A DNA stretch of 64,000 nucleotides from an uncultured Treponema sp. GTDB taxonomy: Bacteria > Spirochaetota > Spirochaetia > Treponematales > Treponemataceae. The translations under genes and the position numbers were made by a program. The notes beneath the pieces were generated by a model. That model saw only the letters and a program-made list of their open reading frames with translations. It was not told the DNA's origin and made no database searches. The stretch covers positions 71,761-135,760 of the forward strand of contig CALCRU010000055.1 in assembly GCA_937894335.1 (NCBI GenBank), given 5' to 3'. Each line of letters starts with the position of its first letter. Position 1 is the stretch's first letter. Below are positions 24,989 to 33,177 of the stretch, piece after piece.

Positions 24989-27900
24989 AGCCCTTTTCTC
25001 CGGTTAAGAGGCGGGGAATGTCGGTATAGATTTCAGGTTCGTAGGCCGAAACAGGATGAGTTATGTACTTGAAGTTTTGTTCTGCAAGGTTAGATCCTTC
25101 AAGGCGAACCATTGTTTCCTGATTTCGCGTAAGTGCGTCCCATGCCCTCATGCTTTCCTGAAGGTTTACAAGAGCCTTTGCATTCAAACTGCTGTTTCCT
25201 GTAGCGGCGGCAAGTCTGGACTGGATTACGCCAAGATTGTTTGCGGCCTTCATGTAGGTGTCGACCAGATCGGCCTGATCGTCACGCACCTGAGGAAGCA
25301 GAATGCCAAGAATCTCACGCTCCTGATTAAGAACAGTAAGAAGATGCTCGTAATATCCCTGAGCCGCATAATTGTCGCCCCTAAGGGAAAGTGTATTTGC
25401 TAGAGAAAGAAGCACATGTGTGTTGTCGTTTTCTGTTTCTGACGCACGGATGAATGATCCAAGGGCACCCTCGTAGTTCTGCTTGGTATACTGAATGTAT
25501 CCTATGCGGTAGCGCACAGAGGCAGTATCGTTCTTGTTGTTTACAGCATTTATGTAGTTTGCAAGGGCGCTGTCCATCTGACCAGAAACAAAGTAGTCTA
25601 GGTCTGCAAGGTCTGCATAGAGGAGTCCCACATTGCCGTCGCTTTCAAAACCACTGGCTTCACGCTCGTGCTCAAAAATTGCAATGCCCTTGTTGTAGTT
25701 GTCTTCAGAAAGAATGTATTCCTGCTCGTCCCTGTACTGTTCACCCAACAGTCTGTAGGCGTTTATGTAGCGGTAAGTGTCCTTTTTGTTGCGCCTGTCC
25801 TGAGCGGCAAATGCAGAGATTGCGCTAGAAAGATAGGCATGGACTCCAGAAGAAGAACCTGCTTCTACAAAGTAACGGCCCATGTTGTAGAGTGCCACAG
25901 GATTAGAGGGGTCTGCCTTAACAGCCCGTTCTAGCAGATCACGCACATCTTCTATAGAGAAGCGCAGACTTTCTTCGGAAGGCTTAAGCTGACCATAACG
26001 CTTTTCCAAAAGGTATCCGCTAAGGTCGGTAAGGTCTTCTGCCTCAAGTCCGTTTTTCTTAAGGGGATAGAAATACTCCTTGTATGCAAGAACCTGACGC
26101 AGGTTGTCTGTACGGATATAGTAGCGCATCTGCCGGGAAAGGTACTTGTTGCTTTGTGCTGTGTCGCCATAACGGTCGTAGAGTTCGTCGTATATTTCCT
26201 TAGCATCGGCATACTTTGAGGGGTCCTTGTCATCAGCCCATGCCAGATAAGTGTCACCCAGTTGTAGCAGGGCATCGGCATCGTTTACATGATAGTCCAG
26301 AACTTCCCTCTTAAGGATTCTTTCCGCCTCCTCGTAGTTGTACAGTTCGTTGGCTTCCATGTCTGCCCAGTCCAGACCCGCTTGTTTGTCGTGCTTGTAA
26401 CGCTGAATTACTCCCCTGTACATTTTTGCTGCTCGGTCATACTGCTTGTGGTCGCGGTAACCTTCCGCATAGGTAAAGAACCATTTCTTGACGGGCTTGT
26501 AACTAAGAGCCATGTTAAACAGTTCTTCAGACTGAATGTACTGGTTTGCCTGAAGATTTTCGTAGCCCTGTTTGTAAAGGCTTCTTGCCTTAAGGGGAGT
26601 CACTACAAATTTAAGCGTTAACATAAAGAGTGCCGCCACAACAAGAGCCGCACCCGTACCCACAATAGCAACAGGAAGAATTCTGTTCTTAAGCTGGTAT
26701 TCAAAGGATTTTTTATAAGCCTCGTACTCCTGAGCGCTACGCTTTTCAAAGTCACGAGGAACATCCAAAGAAATGTCCAGCATCTTTTCAAGTTCTGAAG
26801 CAACCTGACGAACAGGCGCCCTTCTAAGAACTTTCTCAAGAACTGCAAAAACCGCGTCATCAGTAAATTCATTTTTTACAACAAGGTCTTCTATTGCAAT
26901 CCTTACATTAAGAGGATAGTAGGAAAGGTTTTCTTGGAACTTCTTGTATTCCGCATCCGTAAAAGTGTTCTTGGGCTTACCATCGCCTTCAACGGCACCT
27001 GTAAAGTCTGCAACGGCTACATCGGGCTTGTTCTTGTTAAGGTCGGCAGTACCAACAGTGTCGGAAAATCCGGGAATTGCAAAGTCGTCGCCAGAATCTC
27101 CAAAGGAGCCCATTTCAAAGTCTGTGCCACCGCCTGAAGAAAAGTCTACGCCGTCCATGCCAGAAGTGTCAAAGGTTTCTGCAGGGCCCTCGTCAAAACT
27201 GTCTTCCACACTTTCTGTGGCATCAGGAACGGAAGCACCCTCATCAAGTCCAAAGTCACCACCAAAGGCATCGTTACCAAAGGAATCCGCACCGCCTTCA
27301 CCGCCAGCGTCAAAGTCAGGAACTGCAAAGGGGTCACTGGCATCTGATGAGCCTGCACCATCGGAGGGAGCTTGATACTCTTCCACATTAAAGCCGTCCA
27401 TGCTGAAGGGGTCTCCTCCATCAGAACTTTCGGAAGATGTATCAGAAGCGGAATCCATGTCAGGCATGGTAAAGTTGTCTGGAGTGTCAAAGCCTGAAGT
27501 ATCGGAAGCAGGAGCCTGATACTCCTCCACTCCAAAACCGTCCATGCTAAAGGGGTCGCTGTCGGAGCCGGAAGAACCAAAGTCTGCAACCGAGGGAGAT
27601 TTTTTTGCATCTGAGTCTAATGAACCTTCATCCCTGTCAAAGTCAGGCATGGTAAAGTTGTCGGGATTTGTAAAGTCTCCAGTAGACTCAGGGGGCTTGT
27701 ATTCAGAAACGGAATCTATGTCAAAGTCTATGCCATCGTCATCGTCCTTAACGCCACCCAAGGATGAAGTCTGTGCCTCTGGTTCGGGAGCCTTGTATTC
27801 CTCCACTGCGCCAAAGCCAAAGTCCATGGGTTCTGATTCTGGGGATGCTGCACTGTCGGAAGAAGTTCCAGCATCAAAGTCGGGCATGACAAAATCATCT

Positions 27901-29099
27901 GGGGAAGATGTTCCCTCTGCAGAAGTGCCTGTGTCAAAGTCGGGCATAGCAAAGTCGTCTGGGGAAGATGTTCCCTCTGCCGAAGTACCTGTGTCAAAGT
28001 CGGGCATGGCAAAGTCATCGCTTTCGGGAGCCTTGTATTCCTCTGTTTCAAAACCGTCCATGCTAAAGGGATCAGGTTCAGAAATGGGTGCGGAAGATTC
28101 CTTAAGGGCACCTTCGTCAACTTCGCCAGGAAGTCCTTCGTTCATGTTAAGGCCTGAGCCGTCAAATGCAAAAGAGTCAAAGTCGTCTGACCCGCTAGCG
28201 GAAGAAGCCGCATCAGGTTGAGGACTAGGCATGTCGTCCTTAGGAAAGCCAAAGTTTGCGACATCATCTGCTACCGAAGAAGGTTCACTCTGAGGACTGG
28301 GCATGTCGTCTGCAGGGAATCCAAAGTCCAAGGGTTCTTCCAAAGTTGCAAGATCGTCCTGTATACCGCCAGTCTGGGGAGACGGCTGATCAAAATCAGG
28401 AAGAGCAAAATCTAGAGGCTCAAGCTCTGGCTCTGGAGTAACAGTCTTTGCTTCTGGTGCTGGCTGTGCAGGCTTTGGAGGCTGTACAGGGGCCTTCTGC
28501 TGAACTTGTGCCGGTTTTGCAGGCTGTGCCGTCTGAGTAGGTCGTGCCGGTTGCTGAGGCTGTGCCGTCTGAGCAGGTCGTGCCGGTTTTGCCGCGGGCT
28601 TTGGAGGTTCTGGTGCCGGCTGTGGTTCAGGTTCGGGCTTTGCAGAAAGCGCAAGAAGGGCATCCAGATCCATGTCCTCAAGGGGAATTTCCTTTGGCTT
28701 TACAGGCTCTGGTTCAGGTTCAGGCTCTTCAAATTCGCTTAAATCCAAGTCTCCCAAATCTATGTCATCAGAAGGAGCAAGAAGGTCGGAAACATCTGGA
28801 GTAGAGGGTGCAGCCTCTCCACGGGAACTTTCCCCCTCCTCTGATTCGCCGCCAGTTATGTCTGAAAAGTCGTTTGCTTCCCGTTCCCTTTCTGCCGCCG
28901 CCGCATCTGCCTGCTGCTGTTCTTCTTCTGACAGTTCGGGAAGTCCAAGCCTAAAGTCCTCGGAATCGTCAACATCTTCAACAGTTGCAGGAATCGTGTA
29001 CTGCGAGGGCTTTTCACCACGCGCTGCACGGATGGCAACTTCATTTCCGAGATTCATCATATCTGTGCTGAATTTTTTCAGCTGACTTAAGCCTGGCAT
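24981..29099 (-). CDS. flcA: Periplasmic flagellar collar protein FlcA-like, acidic repeats plus TPR
   Basis: 1372 residues. The N-terminus (MPGLSQLKKFSTDMMNLGNE) resembles the Borrelia BB0326/FlcA family, part of the collar around the spirochaete flagellar motor. Residues about 40-700 are very acidic, disordered and repetitive, with Pro/Glu and Pro/Ala/Gln tracts, three DPFSMDGF motifs each followed by EEY(K/Q)AP, and tandem 20-residue units. Residues about 700-790 are a charged folded block. One membrane helix (PVAIVGTGAALVVAALFMLT, about 805-827) leads to about 540 residues of TPR-like helices, such as ALYNMGRYFVEAGSSSG and DALLQLGDTYLAW. So the acidic part is probably cytoplasmic and the TPRs periplasmic. 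There is no Shine-Dalgarno; a strong promoter ends 8 bases before the ATG. The name is by recognition of architecture and N-terminus. Confidence 0.78.
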   Translation of the reverse strand: MPGLSQLKKFSTDMMNLGNEVAIRAARGEKPSQYTIPATVEDVDDSEDFRLGLPELSEEEQQQADAAAAEREREANDFSDITGGESEEGESSRGEAAPSTPDVSDLLAPSDDIDLGDLDLSEFEEPEPEPEPVKPKEIPLEDMDLDALLALSAKPEPEPQPAPEPPKPAAKPARPAQTAQPQQPARPTQTAQPAKPAQVQQKAPVQPPKPAQPAPEAKTVTPEPELEPLDFALPDFDQPSPQTGGIQDDLATLEEPLDFGFPADDMPSPQSEPSSVADDVANFGFPKDDMPSPQPDAASSASGSDDFDSFAFDGSGLNMNEGLPGEVDEGALKESSAPISEPDPFSMDGFETEEYKAPESDDFAMPDFDTGTSAEGTSSPDDFAMPDFDTGTSAEGTSSPDDFVMPDFDAGTSSDSAASPESEPMDFGFGAVEEYKAPEPEAQTSSLGGVKDDDDGIDFDIDSVSEYKPPESTGDFTNPDNFTMPDFDRDEGSLDSDAKKSPSVADFGSSGSDSDPFSMDGFGVEEYQAPASDTSGFDTPDNFTMPDMDSASDTSSESSDGGDPFSMDGFNVEEYQAPSDGAGSSDASDPFAVPDFDAGGEGGADSFGNDAFGGDFGLDEGASVPDATESVEDSFDEGPAETFDTSGMDGVDFSSGGGTDFEMGSFGDSGDDFAIPGFSDTVGTADLNKNKPDVAVADFTGAVEGDGKPKNTFTDAEYKKFQENLSYYPLNVRIAIEDLVVKNEFTDDAVFAVLEKVLRRAPVRQVASELEKMLDISLDVPRDFEKRSAQEYEAYKKSFEYQLKNRILPVAIVGTGAALVVAALFMLTLKFVVTPLKARSLYKQGYENLQANQYIQSEELFNMALSYKPVKKWFFTYAEGYRDHKQYDRAAKMYRGVIQRYKHDKQAGLDWADMEANELYNYEEAERILKREVLDYHVNDADALLQLGDTYLAWADDKDPSKYADAKEIYDELYDRYGDTAQSNKYLSRQMRYYIRTDNLRQVLAYKEYFYPLKKNGLEAEDLTDLSGYLLEKRYGQLKPSEESLRFSIEDVRDLLERAVKADPSNPVALYNMGRYFVEAGSSSGVHAYLSSAISAFAAQDRRNKKDTYRYINAYRLLGEQYRDEQEYILSEDNYNKGIAIFEHEREASGFESDGNVGLLYADLADLDYFVSGQMDSALANYINAVNNKNDTASVRYRIGYIQYTKQNYEGALGSFIRASETENDNTHVLLSLANTLSLRGDNYAAQGYYEHLLTVLNQEREILGILLPQVRDDQADLVDTYMKAANNLGVIQSRLAAATGNSSLNAKALVNLQESMRAWDALTRNQETMVRLEGSNLAEQNFKYITHPVSAYEPEIYTDIPRLLTGEKGFE
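27841..28020 (-). repeat. 60-base tandem repeat in flcA
   Basis: Three adjacent 60-base units (27841-27900, 27901-27960, 27961-28020). The last two are nearly identical (DDFAMPDFDTGTSAEGTSSP), the first is diverged. Each is exactly 20 codons, so copy-number change keeps the frame. Confidence 0.9.
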
Positions 29100-29107
29100 G
29101 TCGTTAT

Positions 29108-29136
29108 ATTATACTCCGCAGAACCTGTTATTACAA
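29108..29136 (-). promoter_or_regulatory. Promoter of flcA, leaderless layout
   Basis: Minus strand: TTGTAA (29131-29136), 17 bases, perfect TATAAT (29108-29113), then 8 bases to the ATG. Confidence 0.7.
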
Positions 29137-29268
29137 GTGGTACACAAGTATGTCTTAAGACTATCCCACTTATTCAAAGTATCGGATTTTTAAAAACAGC
29201 GGTTTAGAAGAAAATTCCATTGATAGAAAACATTAAGGCTTGCCCCTTTAACAGCCGATATTATGGGC

Positions 29269-30006
29269 ATGAACACCAAAAGACTTTCATGCATTCTTGC
29301 ACTGCTTGCACTCCTCTCACTGCCCGTCTTTGCGGCCGACAAAAAAGATGCCGCCGAAGAGGTTGAAACACCGCTTACAGTCCAGAACCTTATTGCAGGC
29401 ATAAGTTCAGTTTCCGCCCCCTATATCAGCGGAGACTATGTTGTATTTACCGCCGACAAGCATGCCCGTTTTGTGGGAATTGCATTCGACTACGAAGACT
29501 TTAAAATAATCCACCCCATGCAGCTTAAAACCGTATACGACATGGATTTTGAGCCGATTGATTCCGTGTATTTTTACATCCTTACGCTGCCAAAGACAGT
29601 TCAAGACATTGACTACAGGCTTGTAATAGACGGACTCTGGACTACCGACCCATCAAATTCTTCCCGAGTTTACAACCCCCAGATAGGACTTTACCTTTCC
29701 CATCTTAATGTTCCCCGAAGCATTCCCACCGTTACCGAAAAAGTCGATGCAGGAACAGTCCGCTTCATCTACAAGGGTGCCACAGGTCAGCAAGTAAGAC
29801 TGGGAGGCAGTTTTACCAACTGGGACAGCTGGATTTACACAATGACAGAAACCCGCCCCGGAGTCTACGAAATAAATATTCCCTTGGCCCCAGGAAAATA
29901 CGAGTACGCCTTTTATACGGGCATAAGCTCTGTTCCAGACTTTTCAAACCCTGAACGAGTCTACACCGCCGACGGACGCATTGCCTCGCTGCTAATTGTA
30001 AAGTAA
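29269..30006 (+). CDS. Secreted protein with CBM48/AMPK-type glycogen-binding domain
   Basis: 245 residues from the ATG at 29269 (an ATG two codons earlier is also open). The signal peptide is MNTKRLSCILALLALLSLPVFA. The C-terminal 85 residues form an early-set, CBM48-like domain: VRFIYKGATGQQVRLGGSFT, then NWDSWIYTMTETRPGVYEIN and LAPGKYEYAFYTG. A first, more diverged beta-sandwich may span residues 60-150. Such domains bind alpha-glucans or act as scaffolds, but in the treponemal periplasm the ligand is unknown. No Shine-Dalgarno is obvious. It stands alone, divergent from flcA. Confidence 0.7.
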   Translation: MNTKRLSCILALLALLSLPVFAADKKDAAEEVETPLTVQNLIAGISSVSAPYISGDYVVFTADKHARFVGIAFDYEDFKIIHPMQLKTVYDMDFEPIDSVYFYILTLPKTVQDIDYRLVIDGLWTTDPSNSSRVYNPQIGLYLSHLNVPRSIPTVTEKVDAGTVRFIYKGATGQQVRLGGSFTNWDSWIYTMTETRPGVYEINIPLAPGKYEYAFYTGISSVPDFSNPERVYTADGRIASLLIVK

Positions 30007-30054
30007 AGCCAGCTCTTACCACAAAAAAGCCCTGCACTGGCTCTCTTTCGGTAG

Positions 30055-30097
30055 TGTACACAATCCCCTTTAGATGCTATAATGGTAGTAATACCAT
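30055..30097 (+). promoter_or_regulatory. gpsA promoter with overlapping dyad
   Basis: TGCTATAAT (perfect -10 at 30078-30083 with TGC extension) with a weak TGTACA -35 (30055-30060). A 6-base-arm dyad, ATGGTA-GTAA-TACCAT (30082-30097), overlaps the end of the -10 and the start site, a place where a repressor would act. Confidence 0.55.
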
Positions 30098-30115
30098 CGT
30101 AACGGAAGGAATTGT

Positions 30116-31177
30116 ATGGAACAAAAGAAAGTTGCCATAATCGGAGCGGGTGCATGGGGTACAGCCCTTGGATGCGCACTGGCAAGGGGCGGAAACCTGG
30201 TTGAAGCATGGGCCATGGAAGAAGATGTTGTAAGCGACATAAACAATGCCCACGAAAACAGGCGCTATCTTCCCGGATATCCCCTGCATCAGAACCTGAG
30301 CGCTTCACAGGACATTAAAAAAGTTGCCACGGGAAAAGACTTCATCATAATTGCAAGCCCTTCCCTCTACCTTAAGTCTACAATCCAGAAATTTGCCGAT
30401 GTACCCAATGTTGCAGACGGCACATCTATAATTGCGGCCCTTACCAAGGGTTTTGTTCCCTCAGAAAAAGGCCCCAAACTTATCCTCGAAACAATGGAAG
30501 AAGCCCTTCCAGTCTCATATCAGAAATCCACAGTATATGTAGCAGGACCTTCCCATGCAGAAGAAGTTGCACTGGGCAAAATAACAGGCCTTATTGCGGC
30601 AAGCGAACACCACAGGAACGCCATCAAAGTGAGAGACCTTCTTCGTGTAAAGGGAATAATGGCCTACGCTTCCTTTGACACCGTTGGAGTACAGGTTTGT
30701 GCGGCAGCAAAAAATGTAATCGCAATCGCTTACGGAAGTCTGGACGCCCTTGCCGAAACCAGCGACATCTTTGGAGACAACACAGAAAGCCTCCTTCTTG
30801 CGGCAGGACTTAACGAAATTCAGACGCTAGGATTTGCAATGGGTGCTACTCATGCAGAAACCTTTGCTTCTGTAAGCGGAGTGGGAGACCTTGATGTAAC
30901 ATGCAAGTCAAAATACGGACGCAACAGAAGGTTCGGTCAGGACATAATCAAGACGGACATGCTTTCACGATTTACCAGCATTGATGATTTGATTGCAAAT
31001 GTAAAGAAAGTCGGATATCTTCCTGAAGGTGCAATCGCATGCAAGTATGTTCACGAGGTAGCCGAAAAGAAAAAGCTCAAGCTGCCAATCTGCAACGGAC
31101 TCTACCGAGTGCTTAACAAAGAAGTTACACCTCTAGACTTTTTAAACGAACTTGTATCGTATAAGGTTGAAGACTAA
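30116..31177 (+). CDS. gpsA: Glycerol-3-phosphate dehydrogenase [NAD(P)+]
   Basis: 353 residues. GpsA reduces dihydroxyacetone phosphate to sn-glycerol-3-phosphate, the backbone for phospholipids. The Rossmann motif IIGAGAWGTALG is at the N-terminus; AGPSHAEEVALG, the catalytic-Lys region CAAAKNVIAIAYG and SGVGDLDVTC with KYGRNRRFG are all canonical. Shine-Dalgarno GGAAGGA. It is followed after 17 bases by ffh, so the two form an operon. Confidence 0.97.
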   Translation: MEQKKVAIIGAGAWGTALGCALARGGNLVEAWAMEEDVVSDINNAHENRRYLPGYPLHQNLSASQDIKKVATGKDFIIIASPSLYLKSTIQKFADVPNVADGTSIIAALTKGFVPSEKGPKLILETMEEALPVSYQKSTVYVAGPSHAEEVALGKITGLIAASEHHRNAIKVRDLLRVKGIMAYASFDTVGVQVCAAAKNVIAIAYGSLDALAETSDIFGDNTESLLLAAGLNEIQTLGFAMGATHAETFASVSGVGDLDVTCKSKYGRNRRFGQDIIKTDMLSRFTSIDDLIANVKKVGYLPEGAIACKYVHEVAEKKKLKLPICNGLYRVLNKEVTPLDFLNELVSYKVED

Positions 31178-31194
31178 CTCCAAAGGAGAAAAAC

Positions 31195-32568
31195 ATGTTA
31201 GAGAAACTTACTGGAACTTTCAGCAACATAATCAGAACCATAAGCGGAAAGTCAACCATTACCGAAAAAAACATAGAAGAAACCGTTGAAGAAATAAAAA
31301 TGGCCCTTCTTGAGGCTGATGTAAACTTACGCGTGGTGCGCAGGTTTGTCAATGCCACAATAGAAGAAGCAAAGGGAGAAAAAGTTCTTAAGGCAGTTGA
31401 TCCCGGTCAGCAGTTTGTAAAAATCATTTACGACAGAATCGTTACCATGCTGGGCGACAAAAAAACTGACCTTTCCCTAAAAGGCCCCGACACTCAGTCT
31501 GTAATACTACTTTTGGGTCTTCAGGGTGCCGGTAAGACGACAGCGGCCCACAAACTTGCGGCAAGACTAAAAAAGGAAGGCAGAAGACCACTTCTTGTTG
31601 CCTGCGACCTTGTGCGTCCGGCAGCAGTGGAACAGCTTTCTGTCCTTGGTCAGAAAATTGATGTACCCGTCTACAAAGAAGAAGGTGCAAAAGATGCCGT
31701 TAAGGTTGCAAAAGCTGGTATGGACTTTGCAAAGAAAAACGGTTTGGACACAGTAATCATAGATACTGCAGGACGACTTCAGATTGACGAAGCCATGATG
31801 CAGGAGTTGGTAAACATAAAGAATGCCCTTCCGCCGCAGGAAACAATTCTTGTTGCCGATGCAATGACAGGACAGAACGCCGTAGACATAGCAAAAAGTT
31901 TTGACGAAAAGCTGGGGCTTTCTGGCGTAATCCTTACCAAGTTCGACTCTGATGCCAGAGGCGGTGCGGCACTTTCGTTAAAAACAATCACGGGAAAACC
32001 AATCCTTTACATAGGCACTGGCGAAAAAACCGAAGACTTTGAACCCTTCCACCCAGAACGCATTGCAAGCCGAATTCTTGGCATGGGCGATGTAGTTTCC
32101 CTTGTAGAAAAGGCCCAGCAGACCGTTGATCAGGAAGAAGCCCTCCGCATGCAGAAAAAAATGCAGCGCAACGAATTTACACTGCAGGACATGTTGGAGC
32201 AGTTTCAGTCAGTTAAAAAGATGGGCAGCATGAGCCAGATTCTTGACATGATGCCAGGACTTGCAGGACAGATTTCTGAAGAGCAACTTGCCCAGGCAGA
32301 CACAAAGCGGCAGGAAGCAATCATCCAGAGCATGACCTACAAGGAGCGCATGAACCACCTGATTATAGGACCGTCACGCAGGAAGCGCATTGCAAAGGGA
32401 AGCGGCACTAGCGTACAGGAAGTAAACAAGCTCATAAAGCAGTTTGAAAAGACAAAACTTACCATGAAAAAACTTTCTCGCAACAAGGGTGCTCAGGCAA
32501 AACTTCTTCAGCAAATGGGTGGCATGGGAGGAATGGGAGCAGGATTTCCCGGGGGACTGGGGTTCTAA
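31195..32568 (+). CDS. ffh: Signal recognition particle protein Ffh
   Basis: 457 residues. It binds 4.5S RNA and signal peptides to target proteins to the membrane through FtsY. The N domain is followed by the SRP GTPase with GLQGAGKTTAAHKLA (G1), DTAGRLQ (G3), TKFDSDARGGAALS (G4) and then the methionine-rich M domain (MGSMSQILDMMPGLAGQI, SMTYKERMNHL, GPSRRKRIAKGSG). The tail is Gly/Met-rich (GGMGGMGAGFPGGLGF). Shine-Dalgarno AAAGGAGA. Confidence 0.98.
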   Translation: MLEKLTGTFSNIIRTISGKSTITEKNIEETVEEIKMALLEADVNLRVVRRFVNATIEEAKGEKVLKAVDPGQQFVKIIYDRIVTMLGDKKTDLSLKGPDTQSVILLLGLQGAGKTTAAHKLAARLKKEGRRPLLVACDLVRPAAVEQLSVLGQKIDVPVYKEEGAKDAVKVAKAGMDFAKKNGLDTVIIDTAGRLQIDEAMMQELVNIKNALPPQETILVADAMTGQNAVDIAKSFDEKLGLSGVILTKFDSDARGGAALSLKTITGKPILYIGTGEKTEDFEPFHPERIASRILGMGDVVSLVEKAQQTVDQEEALRMQKKMQRNEFTLQDMLEQFQSVKKMGSMSQILDMMPGLAGQISEEQLAQADTKRQEAIIQSMTYKERMNHLIIGPSRRKRIAKGSGTSVQEVNKLIKQFEKTKLTMKKLSRNKGAQAKLLQQMGGMGGMGAGFPGGLGF

Positions 32569-32606
32569 ACGCTCACTAGCAAAAAAACTCATAATGCATA
32601 TAAAAC

Positions 32607-32675
32607 AAAACGGCGGACTGCTGCAAACTTTGAAGTAAAATTAAGTTCACAGAGTAACCGCCGTTTTATTTTTTT
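32607..32675 (+). terminator. Terminator after ffh with long loop
   Basis: AAAACGGCGG (32607-32616) pairs with CCGCCGTTTT (32658-32667), followed by TATTTTTTTT. The 41-base loop is unusually long and contains a smaller AACTTTGAAG/TTAAGTT pairing. Confidence 0.65.
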
Positions 32676-32688
32676 TAAGAGGGAAAAA

Positions 32689-33138
32689 CTAGTACCAAAG
32701 GGAGGCTTCGTCTTCCCAGTCTACAATTTCTTCAGGCTTAAAGAAAAGGTTCACTTCTCTTTCGGCACTTTCTTCACTGTCGCTTGCGTGAATGACATTG
32801 CACTGGGTGTGCATACAAAAGTCTCCGCGGATTGTTCCGGGGGCAGCCTCTGTAGGCTTTGTTGAACCTGTAAGTTTTCTTACCAGAGTAACGCAGTCGT
32901 CGCCCTGCCATACCATTGCAACAACAGGACCGCTTGTAATGTAGTCTGTAAGTTCATTAAAGAAAGGCTTTTCCTGATGCTCTGCGTAATGCTTTGCCGC
33001 CTGTTCAGGAGTAATCTGCATAAGCTTAAGTCCAACCAATTTAAGACCCTTATGCTCAAGGCGGCTAATTACCTCGCCAACCAACCTACGGTTTAAAATC
33101 CCGGGCTTTAACATTGTAAAACATTTATTGTAACTCAT
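32689..33138 (-). CDS. ndk: Nucleoside diphosphate kinase
   Basis: 149 residues. Ndk balances NTP pools through a phosphohistidine; the active His is in CNVIHASDSEESAEREV near residue 115, with MLKPGILNRRLVGEVI at the N-terminus and TIRGDFCMH in the middle, all canonical. Instead of a clear Shine-Dalgarno, TTGCAA (33168-33173), 17 bases and TAATGT (33145-33150) end 6 bases before the ATG; GAGCGA in the gap could act as a weak ribosome site. Confidence 0.97.
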   Translation of the reverse strand: MSYNKCFTMLKPGILNRRLVGEVISRLEHKGLKLVGLKLMQITPEQAAKHYAEHQEKPFFNELTDYITSGPVVAMVWQGDDCVTLVRKLTGSTKPTEAAPGTIRGDFCMHTQCNVIHASDSEESAEREVNLFFKPEEIVDWEDEASLWY

Positions 33139-33144
33139 TCGCTC

Positions 33145-33173
33145 ACATTACAACAAATGATAATTTTTTGCAA
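33145..33173 (-). promoter_or_regulatory. Possible ndk promoter, leaderless layout
   Basis: Minus strand: TTGCAA, 17 bases, TAATGT, 6 bases, ATG. A shifted -10 (TGTAAT at 15 bases) is also possible. Confidence 0.45.
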
Positions 33174-33177
33174 GCAG

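Noticed and set aside
26944..28221. Ser/Lys/Pro-rich plus-strand frames opposite flcA
   Set aside because: They arise from the repetitive acidic codons of flcA read backwards; no start signals and no family likeness.
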